The notes below the pieces were generated by a model that did not search any database, was not told the origin of the DNA, and saw only the letters and a list, made by a program, of their open reading frames with translations. Of a stretch of DNA of 64,000 bases, positions 54,658-64,000 are shown piece after piece. This DNA comes from Beroe ovata (Eukaryota; Ctenophora; Nuda; Beroida; Beroidae): assembly GCA_946803715.1 (NCBI GenBank), contig CAMPET010000089.1, forward strand, positions 189,059 through 253,058, read 5' to 3'. Position 1 is the first letter of the stretch; the number at the start of each line of letters is the position of its first letter. A program made the position numbers and the translations under genes.

Positions 54658-54732
54658 TTGCCGGATGTTATCTGTCCACTGTTTCTTGCGCGCGGCGCGC
54701 GCAAGAAACAGTGGACAGATAACATCCGGCAA
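54658..54732. mobile_element. Palindromic foldback MITE, family A, copy 3 (75 bp, perfect arms)
   Basis: Inverted arms of 36 bases, perfect apart from a three-base centre (GGC), starting TTGCCGGATGTTATCTGTCC. The 8-base target duplication GAGATTTA lies at 54650-54657 and 54733-54740. The perfect arms suggest a young insertion or a DNA-level constraint. Confidence 0.95.
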
Positions 54733-54861
54733 GAGATTTATCAGATTTGATTTGACCTCTTTTTCTCGCGCGCGCCTCCATCGAAGGCCGAAACAGGGCC
54801 AGAGTGATCAGAGGAGTAAAAGTTGTTGCAACTGCAAGTGTACGCACGACGCACGTCCCTG

Positions 54862-54905
54862 AACGGCGTGCGCGAAAAACCGTGGACAAATAATATCTGA
54901 TATCA
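54862..54905. mobile_element. Possible decayed half of MITE family A
   Basis: GCGTGCGCGAAAAACCGTGGACAAATAATATCTG resembles the right arm of family A (GCGCGCAAGAAACAGTGGACAGATAACATCCG) with several substitutions. No left arm is found. Confidence 0.4.
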
Positions 54906-56230
54906 AGTAACAACGCAACGTTCGTCTGATATATTATATTCAGCTGAGCTGCACTCGGGCACTCCGTGAACTTGAAGTTGAACTCCAATTCTCAGCTTCA
55001 CTCAAACTAATATTATCAGTTAAGGTAAGTTGAGTTTTTATTTTCATTAATTAGAAATAGAAATAAATGAAAATTGCATTTCTTTGTACTCATTGTTGGG
55101 GTTTCCGCCTGATGAGGATAAAACCATGGTGAGGGTAGGGAGTAATCCTACAATTACAAGTACTCTTTCAGAGGTTGACAGATTTGTGGTTCACAGTTTC
55201 CGATTTACTGCAGTGCTATCGGTCTTTACTGTGTTAGTGTTACAGACCTCTCCCTCGAGCCGCGTTGTAACTCCTGTGTTCTGGTCAGATAAAATCTGAC
55301 GAGTAACCCGAACGGATGAGAGCTGAATCCTGAAAATAATTTATGGTAAGCATCGATTTGCAACAATAATATTAAACTGTCTTTATAATTATTAAAGATT
55401 ACGATAAAATCATTCGATTCTTTCGTCTCACTCTCTGAGTGAGACAGTACTCAAATCTCAATACCTCCTAACACCTCAACACATGTGCCCCCTGATTATA
55501 GTCTAAGTCTTAACACCTGCTAGGACCTGTTAGCGTGAGGATATCACGATACAATGGTCTCTCACTCTCAGTTTTCATTTGAACAGGGACATCATCATCA
55601 TGAAAGACAGAGGCAAATTCCTGGAATGAGTCTTTCTATAAAATGAACATGAGACAAGTCACCGCCTTTGCCACCATCTGTTTACCGTGAACTCGGTTGA
55701 TGATACTTGGTATTTTGTGGGGCGACGACAATGGGATTGGGAGCGGACGACGAGTGTGAAAATAGACACCGTGGCTATTTCCAGAAACAATACTCGACAT
55801 TCCCAGGATGAATTGTCGAGAGGGGAAGGACTGGAGGGGGCTTCCACTTGGAGAGGGACCGATACTGGAGTAAGAAAGACACCCCACTTCCAGAGATTTG
55901 TAGACATTCATGTTTCAAACATAACTGCGAATTCGTGTCGTACACAAGCTCAGATTTTCTCCCAAAAATGAGCCATATAAGGGTGATTTAGGCAATGATC
56001 AACAACAGACTACTCAGTATCAGTGCTCGGCTACTGAGAATTATCTGACAGTGACATGATAAAGGCAACCCCATGTGATTTGCACACTGTTTAATCAGAT
56101 TTTCCGAGAATAACGTCTACAGAACCTCTCTCCACGGGTATTTAACACCTCCTTCCAATCAACGCTCTCAAATTGACGGTTTAAAATAATTTGATGGGGC
56201 ACAAACCACCATGAGATTGCTCCTATCCGA

Positions 56231-56280
56231 CACGTGATAGCGGTCTGTGGACCACGTGTTTTCGGCTATAGTACCACGTG
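56231..56280. promoter_or_regulatory. Three CACGTG E-boxes at exact 22-bp spacing
   Basis: CACGTG occurs at 56231, 56253 and 56275. The period of 22 bases is close to two helical turns, so all three would face the same side of the DNA. This palindrome is bound by MYC/MAX, USF, TFE and CLOCK-type bHLH factors in animals; which one, if any, is unknown. Confidence 0.5.
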
Positions 56281-57853
56281 TTACGCTGACAAGTCTATAC
56301 GACCGCGCGATCGTGGTTCAGGTTGTGTGATAGGAACAATGCTTACTTTGGCAGGAGTACGCGCGGTTCTAGCTCCTACAGTATACCTTAAACAACATCA
56401 ATGAGTAGTAGCTCCAACAGCTGAGAACGAATTCACGTTAATAAGCAGCGATTCCAAGAAACAGGGCGAGAGAGAGAGAGCTCTTATTATATACGTCTAT
56501 AACTATCATAGTGAGTGTGTGACGCAAACTCTGTACATCACGTGAGCACAATTTCTAGGAAAATAAGCAGTTTTCTTGGTCACGTATATCTCTGTGTGTG
56601 TGTGCGAGTATGACAAGACGTAAACACATACAAAGTGGCGGAGGAACACTGATGAAGTACAATGTATGCTGATCCAAGATGTTCATAACAAGCAACACCA
56701 CCATAATCAATATCATTATCATAGCCCCCAAATCATCTCAAACAGATGAACATCAGACTGATTCCTGCGGGAAATATGCTGCGCGCAGGTTTTGATCCAG
56801 CATATTATTATCTTATTGCCATGAACCCGAACGTGTTATGACTGTCACTGATCAAGGGAGGGGTGACCAGTTATAAATGTCAAGGACACACACACACACA
56901 CACATACACAGTCACACACATACACACAATAATAATGAAGCTGCTGATGCTACGCGTAGCCCAGTAGTGATAGCTCAATTCCGAGAATTGGAGCTATAGA
57001 GATTCTACGAAAGTACACTTTAAATGCAGCCTGCCCAACCACTCTCTACCAATTGTTTCTCAAGCGCCACTACTTGCGGTAGGGCCGCAGAGCAACACGG
57101 CCATCGTTAGGGCCACGTTGCGGTTGCTGCTGCCATTGTGTGCACTTCTGCAGTACTATCATCTTCTACCGATGCATTGGGTTCAGGGGGGTGGAACTAT
57201 GTAGGAATACGATCACGTACAATGCACACGTACCGATACTTTTATCGTCATATTGTGCTTCACATATAATTGTGAAGTACTTCCCGGTTATAATAATAAG
57301 AGCGCTTCACCACGAAGGGGGAGGGGGAGAAAGAAGATACTCAAGTAGGCCGTGACCACGTGTCTTTTCCACTTACCAATTGTAATTGTATTGAGGTGCT
57401 CAGGTGCTCGTGTCAGAGTTCACGACTGGCCGAGTGGGCGTTGTCCTATTATCCTGTATCAGAATCATCACATGTCATGACGTCACACGGAGGACAATGT
57501 CGCCTTCTTTTCATCCTGAAACAGATTATTATGTTCTCAATTCATCGTGTCCGGAATAGGGCAGGAGAAGTCGGCGCGGAACTATATAATTTCATAATCT
57601 ATGAGTTATCCAGGGCCGGTCGAATCGTTTCGTCCCCCTTCCTCGAGCCTCGCACAACATATTATATGCATCGTACAGCGTAGGATACTGTATAATTATA
57701 CACAGGGGTACGTCATGCTATGCGGACATGCGCGGAGAGTAAGATACCACGATCAATTCCTAGAAATTCCTCCTTTAATCGTAGTACAAACAGCACGTGC
57801 GGCTCGATTACCGTATTTTACTCAATGAGAGGGGAACATGTCCGCTTTTTTGG

Positions 57854-57884
57854 TGACGTCACACAAATGACGTCCATGACGTAA
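57854..57884. promoter_or_regulatory. CRE-like cluster (three TGACGT cores in 31 bases)
   Basis: TGACGTCA (57854), TGACGTCC (57868) and TGACGTAA (57877), with a further full TGACGTCA at 57478 in the same TGACGTCACAC context. This is the consensus for CREB/ATF bZIP factors. Together with the E-boxes upstream it suggests a control region for the plus-strand gene that follows. Confidence 0.5.
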
Positions 57885-58617
57885 TTTATATCGCAGCATT
57901 ATGTATGTGTGGCGTTTACCATAACTGTAGGTACAAATAATTCCAACAATGCGTACACTGTACACTGTACGTGTACGACGTACGTGTACGTGTATTGTGT
58001 GTGTTTACAGTTTAGTGTTTACGCAATCACGACTCTCGTACTATGCTTATACTTTTAGTGAACTTGTTGAACTTTGAATAATGCAAACTTATATATTGAG
58101 AGCATATTAAACATTTTTGAAAGAATACGATAGCAACAACTGCAGACTGTCCCCTACTTTTCTCAATGAAGACCTCTGATTTTCCGAATAAAAAGTACGT
58201 ACTTTCCTAAAGGACTCATGATAGGATCTCGATAAGTTCTTGATTTTCAATGCACAAAGCTGCATATCATTTCCGAGTTGAATGTACCGTAATGTTTACG
58301 TCAGAGTCACATGTGGTGGCAACTGTCACACAGATATACCACTGTTTAGTCACGTCCTTGTGTACAATGCTGCCGTTATTTTACACTTCCCAGTGAACTT
58401 ATAGTTTTCAGTGAAATTGTCGATTCTGTAAGGGCGTCAAAACAGCTCGATCCATCCCATAACTTAGACTTGAAGAATAATACGGGTTTGGTGGGCAAAA
58501 TGGTTACCAAGGCGTCAATACGCTACCACGAGGTTTAGAGTTGTAACCCATAGCTTTGAATATTTCAATATCATTAACATACATAATCCAGCGAGGTACC
58601 CTAGCCCATATACTGCA

Positions 58618-58860
58618 ACACCCATACACACACCCACGCACACACCCACACCCACACGCACGCACGAACACACAAATCGTGCGCCATGTGTGCCCTACAT
58701 ACGCTCTTTGTACAAAAACATTATGTAATTTATAATTGCAGCATACGTCATACGATTTATGTATGGGATAAACCACACCCTCATACACTCACACAAACAC
58801 ACGCTCGAACACTCAAACACACACACACACACTCACACTCACTCACACAAAACCGCACAC
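58618..58860. repeat. CA-rich microsatellites (two blocks)
   Basis: CACACCCACGCACA-type sequence at 58618-58675 and CACACACTCACACTC-type at 58770-58860, separated by unique sequence. Open frames across them are artefacts. Confidence 0.85.
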
Positions 58861-59643
58861 ATGAATGCGGACCCCAGGGGTGGTCGGGGGTACCACTATA
58901 TGTAATCCCTCCCTCCCAACTCAGTGATCATCAAGAAGATTCTCAATTCATCCGTCAAATTCCATTCCGAATGACCCGACCAATCCATAAGGCATTGCAA
59001 AGGCATTCTGAATCCCAAATCCCAAATCCCATTCTTTCACGGACTGACGTAATTTTTACACGGAAATTAGCATCACATCGCTAGCCATAGTGACCATGAT
59101 CGGTACCACAATGACACACACGCGCGTTACGTAACCATAGTGACCATAGTAACGCGTGTAACGTGACGCCTATATTTCATGGAATTCACAGCTCTCCCAA
59201 GAAAGAGAGGGGGGGTCGGACAGTTCACTGGAAATAGCCACAGCTATAAAATGATCTATGTGTCAACTGCTTTGGTCACATGATCCCAATTGAAACCATG
59301 CGGCTGTGTTATGGTGAAGGATGCTCATTGCTCAATTATTATATGGAACAAATGATTATCACTCTTGCTTCGTGCTTTAGTTCTTTAGGAGTTAGGGGAA
59401 CAAAGGTTAGAATAAGGTGCGCTTCATTGTTGAATCAACACGGTGACGCATACTATAGGTGACGCATACTAAGTTTTGATGGGTAAATCTCAGGACCCTA
59501 CCAGCCGCTCCTCATTTAACTACCCGGAATTTTGTTAACGATTTCACATGAACAGTAGATTTAAGTGTCCTATTATCTCGCTCGATGTTATTGAAATTGA
59601 CCCCTCTCTCCCACTTTAGCAGTTAAATATACTAGATCAAGAC

Positions 59644-60335
59644 ATGGACAGATATTGTAACAACTGTCGAGTTACCTTCTCCTCGAGAAACCAGCTGGAC
59701 GAACACATGCGATCAAAGCAGTGAGTCTAACGCCAAATTCTTGTTCTAACGCCAAATTCTTGTTCTTAATTCCACGCAGTTTCCTAAATGCTCGATTTTT
59801 ACGTTTATTTGCATCACGTGACATGTGTTATCTAACACGTGACTATGACACGTGCTATATTGCAGTTCCGGTGGTGGAATGGGAAGGAGCAATGGCAGTG
59901 ATTTTATGAACTACTGTCAGAAGTTGGGTTACAGCAGAGACATGGCCCAGAAAGCCATCAGACAACTAGGTGTGTAAGAGAACCCACACACAAACACACA
60001 CACACGAAAAACTTGAACAGATCGACACACAAAACACACACAGACACACAAACACATGCACACGCACAAATCACACGCATTCCGACACATTCAGAAACTG
60101 GCACACACACAGACAAATCTATACACAAACACAAACATTCAAACAAACACACAAAGACGCAGGCATAGACACATACGCATTCCCAATTCACCCGGATTCC
60201 AAACTCTCAGGCCCAAACGCCAGCACAAACGATCTACTTGAAGTAGTACTGAAGTTGGTGAACGCACAGAAGCACGAGTACTTCAGAAGGGAGAAGAACG
60301 GGATGGGAGGACTGGCACTGAACAAGAGACACTGA
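59644..60335 (+). CDS. C2H2 zinc finger plus UBA-like helical protein, 101 residues or C-terminal part of a longer one, 3 exons
   Basis: Exons 59644-59720, 59866-59969, 60211-60335, in phase. Exon 1 encodes a single zinc finger CNNCRVTFSSRNQLDEHMRSKQH (written here by its ligands: CX2CX12HX5H), the spacing of RNA-binding U1/matrin-type fingers. Exons 2-3 give FMNYCQKLGYSRDMAQKAI then RQLGPNASTNDLLEVVLKL, which resembles the N-terminal UBA-like helix bundle of the Regnase/N4BP1 group. There is no PIN/NYN nuclease domain. The frame stays open upstream of the ATG to a possible acceptor (TTTAG near 59620), so more 5' exons may exist in the empty 55-59.6 kb stretch. The family is uncertain. Confidence 0.68.
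59985..60175. repeat. CA-rich microsatellite inside the last intron of the zinc-finger gene
   Basis: ACACACAAAC/CACAGACAC repeats fill most of the 241-base intron between 59969 and 60211. Spurious Cys/Val- or Thr/His-rich frames arise from it. Confidence 0.9.
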
Positions 60336-60384
60336 TACCCCCCCCCCTTCTCTCCCTCGGTGCGTAGAACCACCCTGGGCAGGG

Positions 60385-60520
60385 ACAAACTCTGCCCAGT
60401 GTCCATGGTGTCTCTGGCAGGGAAAGCACCCTCAGGGGCAAGAATCTGTCCAGTGTCCATGGTGTCTCTGGCAGGGACAGACCCCTCAGGGGCAAGAATC
60501 TGTCCAGTGTCCATTGGGCA
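60385..60520. repeat. 54-bp minisatellite, about 2.5 units
   Basis: CAGTGTCCATGG/TGGG recurs at 60397, 60451 and 60505, exactly 54 bases apart. Each is followed by TGTCTCTGGCAGGG and CCTCAGGGGCAAGAATCTGT. It begins just 3' of the zinc-finger gene stop codon and may be part of its 3' untranslated region. Confidence 0.85.
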
Positions 60521-61558
60521 TGACACCACATCACAGAGAATTGTGACCGCATGTCTGGGATTCCCGAGATGACATGCTAAATGCAGAGTCACACATACCC
60601 CATAGATGATTTCATTATTTGAATTATTTTACTTAATTTATTTTATTCATAACACCAGATTTTTAGCAACCACATTAATTATAACTGTGGTTGCTGAAAG
60701 ACAACATATAGGTTTCGATCGTTGATCAATTATTAAATGCAACAATATTATTTTTGTTTTTTATTCAGATAGATAATGACTGCATGCATCTTTTTTGAAA
60801 TAATTGCATGAGTTACTTTAGTCCTTTTTCAGGGTGGCGTTTAAAATTCAAACTTTTAAACGCTCGATTGAAGAAGTTTAATCTTATAACCTGAATATTT
60901 TAACTCAACATAAATAAGCTATGTTGATATTTCATGAATATTTGTGGTATGATGAATATCATTCATGAAAATGATTATCAGTCAATCACGCGAGACCGGG
61001 AAGTAATTAATTTCACTGATATGAATGGTTTGATATTTAGAGTTTTTGCATGATATTTTCGATTGGTGAAACCATTTCACCGATTTTATTTAATCGTAGG
61101 TAGTAAATTAATAATTATTTTGATATGTTTATCAACATATTATATCACATCAATATCTTAACAATGTTACACCATTGTAATTTACAACAATATTTGATTA
61201 TTTGATATTTGATATATTCTAATTATTCTAATTCGCCACGCACACGACATGGACACTCGAGTATTGAGCATGTTGAGTATTTAAGCTAACTAAAAACCAT
61301 TCTTGACATGAACAGTTGCTACATAACAGCACCGTTTTTTCGGTCATGACGACTCCTTTATAATCGTATCATTATTTGAGACATCATGCTAAAGCGTTGG
61401 TTGATTGGATGTGGGCGTGTTTGATATAATATTGTGTCCAAATATGATTTTATTTACTAGATACTTAATAATACTCAGATAAACTTGCTTTTTAATGTCT
61501 ACGGTATTCATGCTCCAGAGAGCAGAAGCATGAGATCAAATTAGCTGGCTCGATAAAG

Positions 61559-61592
<34 letters not shown>
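61559..61592. repeat. CA microsatellite, about 17 units
   Basis: Uninterrupted CA dinucleotides, the cleanest such tract in the window. Confidence 0.95.
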
Positions 61593-61594
<2 letters not shown>

Positions 61595-62063
61595 CAAATG
61601 GATGCGGACCAATATGAATAGAATTAATCGCGACACCATATTCCAAGCAATTGATCATGGATAAGTTCTCACATAATATTGGCTATAGCTGCAAGCGTCT
61701 ATAATATGATACATCATGGTCATTCCAGATTCACGGAGCCGACCAGGACCGCTATTTTAATGACTCAGCTACAAACAACAATGAATCAAACTCGAAAGTT
61801 TTCTTAATAGCTGATTTAACAATAGCCACATATACCACAAGACCACACAGCTATAGTTATTCAGCTGCTTTTGACAAAAGTTGGTTAATCTGGAGTTACA
61901 AAAGTTTGTTTGGGATTCAACCCTTGCTTTAAACCCAGACTCCTGAGTATACTGTGCTTGAACTTGATAACTCTTCGTCGATTCCGTTGTCCGCCGATTC
62001 TATAGCTGATCCTCAACAAATAACAATAACATGACTTCTCCCCCCCCCAATATAACTCGTATG

Positions 62064-62274
62064 CAGGAATAAAACAACTCCATGTCAATGCTCATCCGGA
62101 AACGAGTCCGTATCCAATCCGCACGGGTGCTCGCACACCAGAGCAGCACCACCAAGCCCGCACGACGGAGAAACACGACATGGACAGCTCCGACACAGTT
62201 GATGACACCGGATTTGACACCGACAAGCTTGACACCGGTACCGACGAGGAAGGGACTGTCACCTGTTGTTGAGA
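62064..62274 (+). CDS. Candidate isolated terminal exon (low confidence)
   Basis: After a plausible acceptor (TCGTATGCAG, 62055-62064) one plus-strand frame stays open for about 70 codons in GC-rich sequence amid AT-rich DNA. It ends in an acidic Asp/Thr stretch (DTVDDTGFDTDKLDTGTDEE) before a stop at about 62274. Another frame is also open across the block, so frame choice is uncertain. It could be the last exon of a gene whose other exons I cannot place, or GC-rich non-coding DNA. Confidence 0.25.
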
Positions 62275-62925
62275 ATCCAATATGCGGTTCAGCAGATGAT
62301 GTTTTTCCCCCAGCTGGCCAGGTTTGTTAAAAACACATTCATTGATTTGATTGAATTTATGGGAATATGAAAAGTACTCAATAAATATCAGAAGATCGAT
62401 GTGGCTCTGTTAAAGTGGGCGGGGAGGGGGTGGCCCTAGAGTTAATTAATAATTATAGCCATTGTTTTGCGTGAATCAAAAAACTTATGAATATAAACGA
62501 TTATTCATTCAACCTTATAATGATAAAATCATACACAGAAATGTGCGAATGTGCGTGGTTCAAAAAATAAACCTTCGTGTTTCTGCACTTCGTCTGCAGT
62601 TGCTTGAATTTTGTTAATTGAATTTTTCGTGATTATCATAAATCCATCATATACTTCAGATGTGAAGTATTAAAACGGAAAACATTATCATGAATTCTAT
62701 AAAGTGATGGGATGTGATAATAAAATGTTCCTTATCATGAGCAAGGTTGCTTTGTCCTTCTTGACATTATTTTTCTATCCAACAATCAGCACTTCAATAA
62801 GCACCTGCTGTGTCTCCTTAGTCGAGTCTTTGTGCGATTATCATTCCTCATTTACACGTCATCCGCAGTTTTCAAGTTATATTTATTCGTTAAAACTACA
62901 TAATATATTCTAAACACGAACGAAA

Positions 62926-62948
62926 TGTGTGTGTATGTGTATGTGTGT

Positions 62949-62980
<32 letters not shown>

Positions 62981-62981
62981 T
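62926..62981. repeat. GT microsatellite
   Basis: GTGTGTATGTGTATGTGTG followed by a pure GT run. Any frame through it is an artefact. Confidence 0.95.
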
Positions 62982-64000
62982 CCATTGAAACTTGATTGTT
63001 GTCGACACGTACTGTATTCTGATTCACCGCTCGCTGTCAGTACCTTCAAAAACACCCCTTGCTTTGCCCTGCTGGTCCATTTTATGGAGCTTTGCCACTT
63101 TGACTGAACAACAGATGCGCTTTTGTCCAACGTCCAAACCCGATATTTTCAACTGACGCAAGATCAGTATGCTTTGGCTAATTTGTCATCCTGATTCTAT
63201 CTGACACTGTGACAGCTGCGCATGGCCGTTTCCTGGCAGTTTTCCACATTTTACACGTGCAATATCACGGAATTTACCAGCTACGTCGTAGTTAAGACTT
63301 GAGCGTTCAAATGTCAGTGACTAATTCTACAAAGAGTGTGCGTGAGCTTGAAAAAATTAGTTCTGAATTACTTCTTAACAAGTAGACACTTACAAGGTTT
63401 CAACTGTTCAATGAAAATGGGATAAAGGAGATGTTTCATCAGATTTTTACAGCTATTTTCACGCGGACAATTTGTAACGACGCAGTCGCGGGTGTTTTCA
63501 ATGAATTTGAAATTACGTGTCCTTTGCAGTGTTATTCCAACTTGTAATTTCCGATTATAAAACTTAAAATCTCTCCGCTTTGCGTTGCAGTCTAAACTTA
63601 CTTTTTTCAACATTCTGTAATCGATTACTTCACCTCCACTATCGGGATGCTACAGTGACATAACACATCTTGCATATCTTAACCATGACATTGACCACGC
63701 CCATCTTGAGTGGTAGCCATAGCAACTGCACCATGTTCATAGTGACTAGTAACCAAGGCAACGTCACCATGGTGATATATACATGAATTTGCGTGGCTAT
63801 TAGGTGCAAAGTTGTACCTATTCTGCTCAGTAGTAGTGGATTAGGGGTGATAGTAATTGCAGATGAAATAATGATAATGATGGGGTGTGAGAGAGAGAGG
63901 GGGAGGGGGGGCTATAGTTTGAATTATTCAGCGGATATATGAACTACTCGTGATAGATAGATATATTGTCCAGTTCTCTCTCGCAAGCTCTTCTACTCCA

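Larger units (their letters stand above)
54741..59643. other. 4.9 kb without a confident gene, with regulatory-like clusters
   Basis: I find no recognisable protein. A possible splice donor (TCAGTTAAGGTAAGTTGAG at about 55015-55033) could end a 5' non-coding exon of the downstream zinc-finger gene. CACGTG and TGACGT clusters (listed separately) suggest promoter or enhancer activity. CA microsatellites lie at about 56888-56930 and 58618-58860. A GC-richer patch at 57060-57200 has open frames but no known motif. Confidence 0.5.
60521..64000. other. AT-rich region without a confident gene
   Basis: Very AT-rich from 60600 to 61550. It contains a pure CA run at 61559-61592, GT-rich repeats at 62926-62981 and GAGAG/GGGG sequence near 63890. 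One GC-richer block at 62064-62330 could be an exon (listed separately). A minus-strand frame at 63368-63613 has no recognisable feature. Confidence 0.55.

Noticed and set aside
55636-55971. Overlapping frames on both strands near 55.7 kb
   Set aside because: Neither strand shows a domain or a splice context consistent with a gene; the overlap on both strands points to chance.
57060-57220. GC-rich block with a Leu-rich plus-strand frame after an acceptor-like TTAAATGCAG
   Set aside because: It reads about 50 codons without a recognisable motif and no partner exon was found.
63368-63613. 81-residue Lys-rich minus-strand frame
   Set aside because: No domain, no splice support and no upstream promoter feature.

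Overview
This window is nuclear DNA from a compact animal genome. Spliceosomal introns of roughly 70-700 bases with GT..AG ends, 3-6 kb gene spacing, long CA/GT microsatellites, MITE-like foldback elements and a purely metazoan gene set (a protocadherin-like giant, LDLa-7TM receptors, an ARFGEF3/BIG3 orthologue, tubulin cofactor E) all point that way. I cannot name the species. The gene density and the intronless copies of several normally intron-rich genes would fit an early-branching or compact-genome metazoan, but that is an inference. The assembly is imperfect: there is one 459-base N gap and three single-N contig joins, two of them clearly flanked by duplicated sequence.

Layout. 0-1.75 kb: non-coding with microsatellite. 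1.75-18.5 kb, all minus strand: a RAD6/UBE2A-type E2 enzyme (4 exons), an unrecognised 617-residue helical/coiled-coil protein (12 exons), single-exon pescadillo (PES1), and a protocadherin-like protein of 2569 residues (a signal-peptide exon plus one 7.6 kb exon). 18.7-19.3 kb: a nest of foldback MITEs. 19.7-40.7 kb, plus strand: one large gene assembled here from 33 exons that matches ARFGEF3/BIG3, with a degenerate Sec7 segment. Two of its introns carry other genes. A 6.8 kb intron holds two same-strand intronless LDLa-7TM receptor genes. A 2.2 kb GC-AG intron holds two antisense genes for small secreted six-cysteine peptides.

42.4-47.3 kb, plus strand: a tandem pair of 4-exon genes for basic, repeat-bearing proteins that resemble microtubule-inner/SAXO-type proteins. 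47.6-53.5 kb, minus strand: TBCE, SLC66A2 (PQLC1), CSKMT (METTL12) and TADA2A, tightly packed. 53.9-54.75 kb: a second MITE nest sharing both families with the first. 55-59.6 kb: no confident gene, but E-box and CRE-like clusters. 59.6-60.3 kb: a short C2H2 zinc finger plus UBA-like gene, plus strand. 60.4-64 kb: minisatellite, AT-rich DNA, microsatellites and one candidate isolated exon.

No operon logic applies. The main relationships are nesting (receptors and peptides inside ARFGEF3), tandem duplication (receptors, peptides, SAXO-like pair) and two MITE nests of the same composition. Exon junctions were chosen by hand from GT/AG sites, reading-frame continuity and, where the family was recognised, remembered family architecture. 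No alignment was run.
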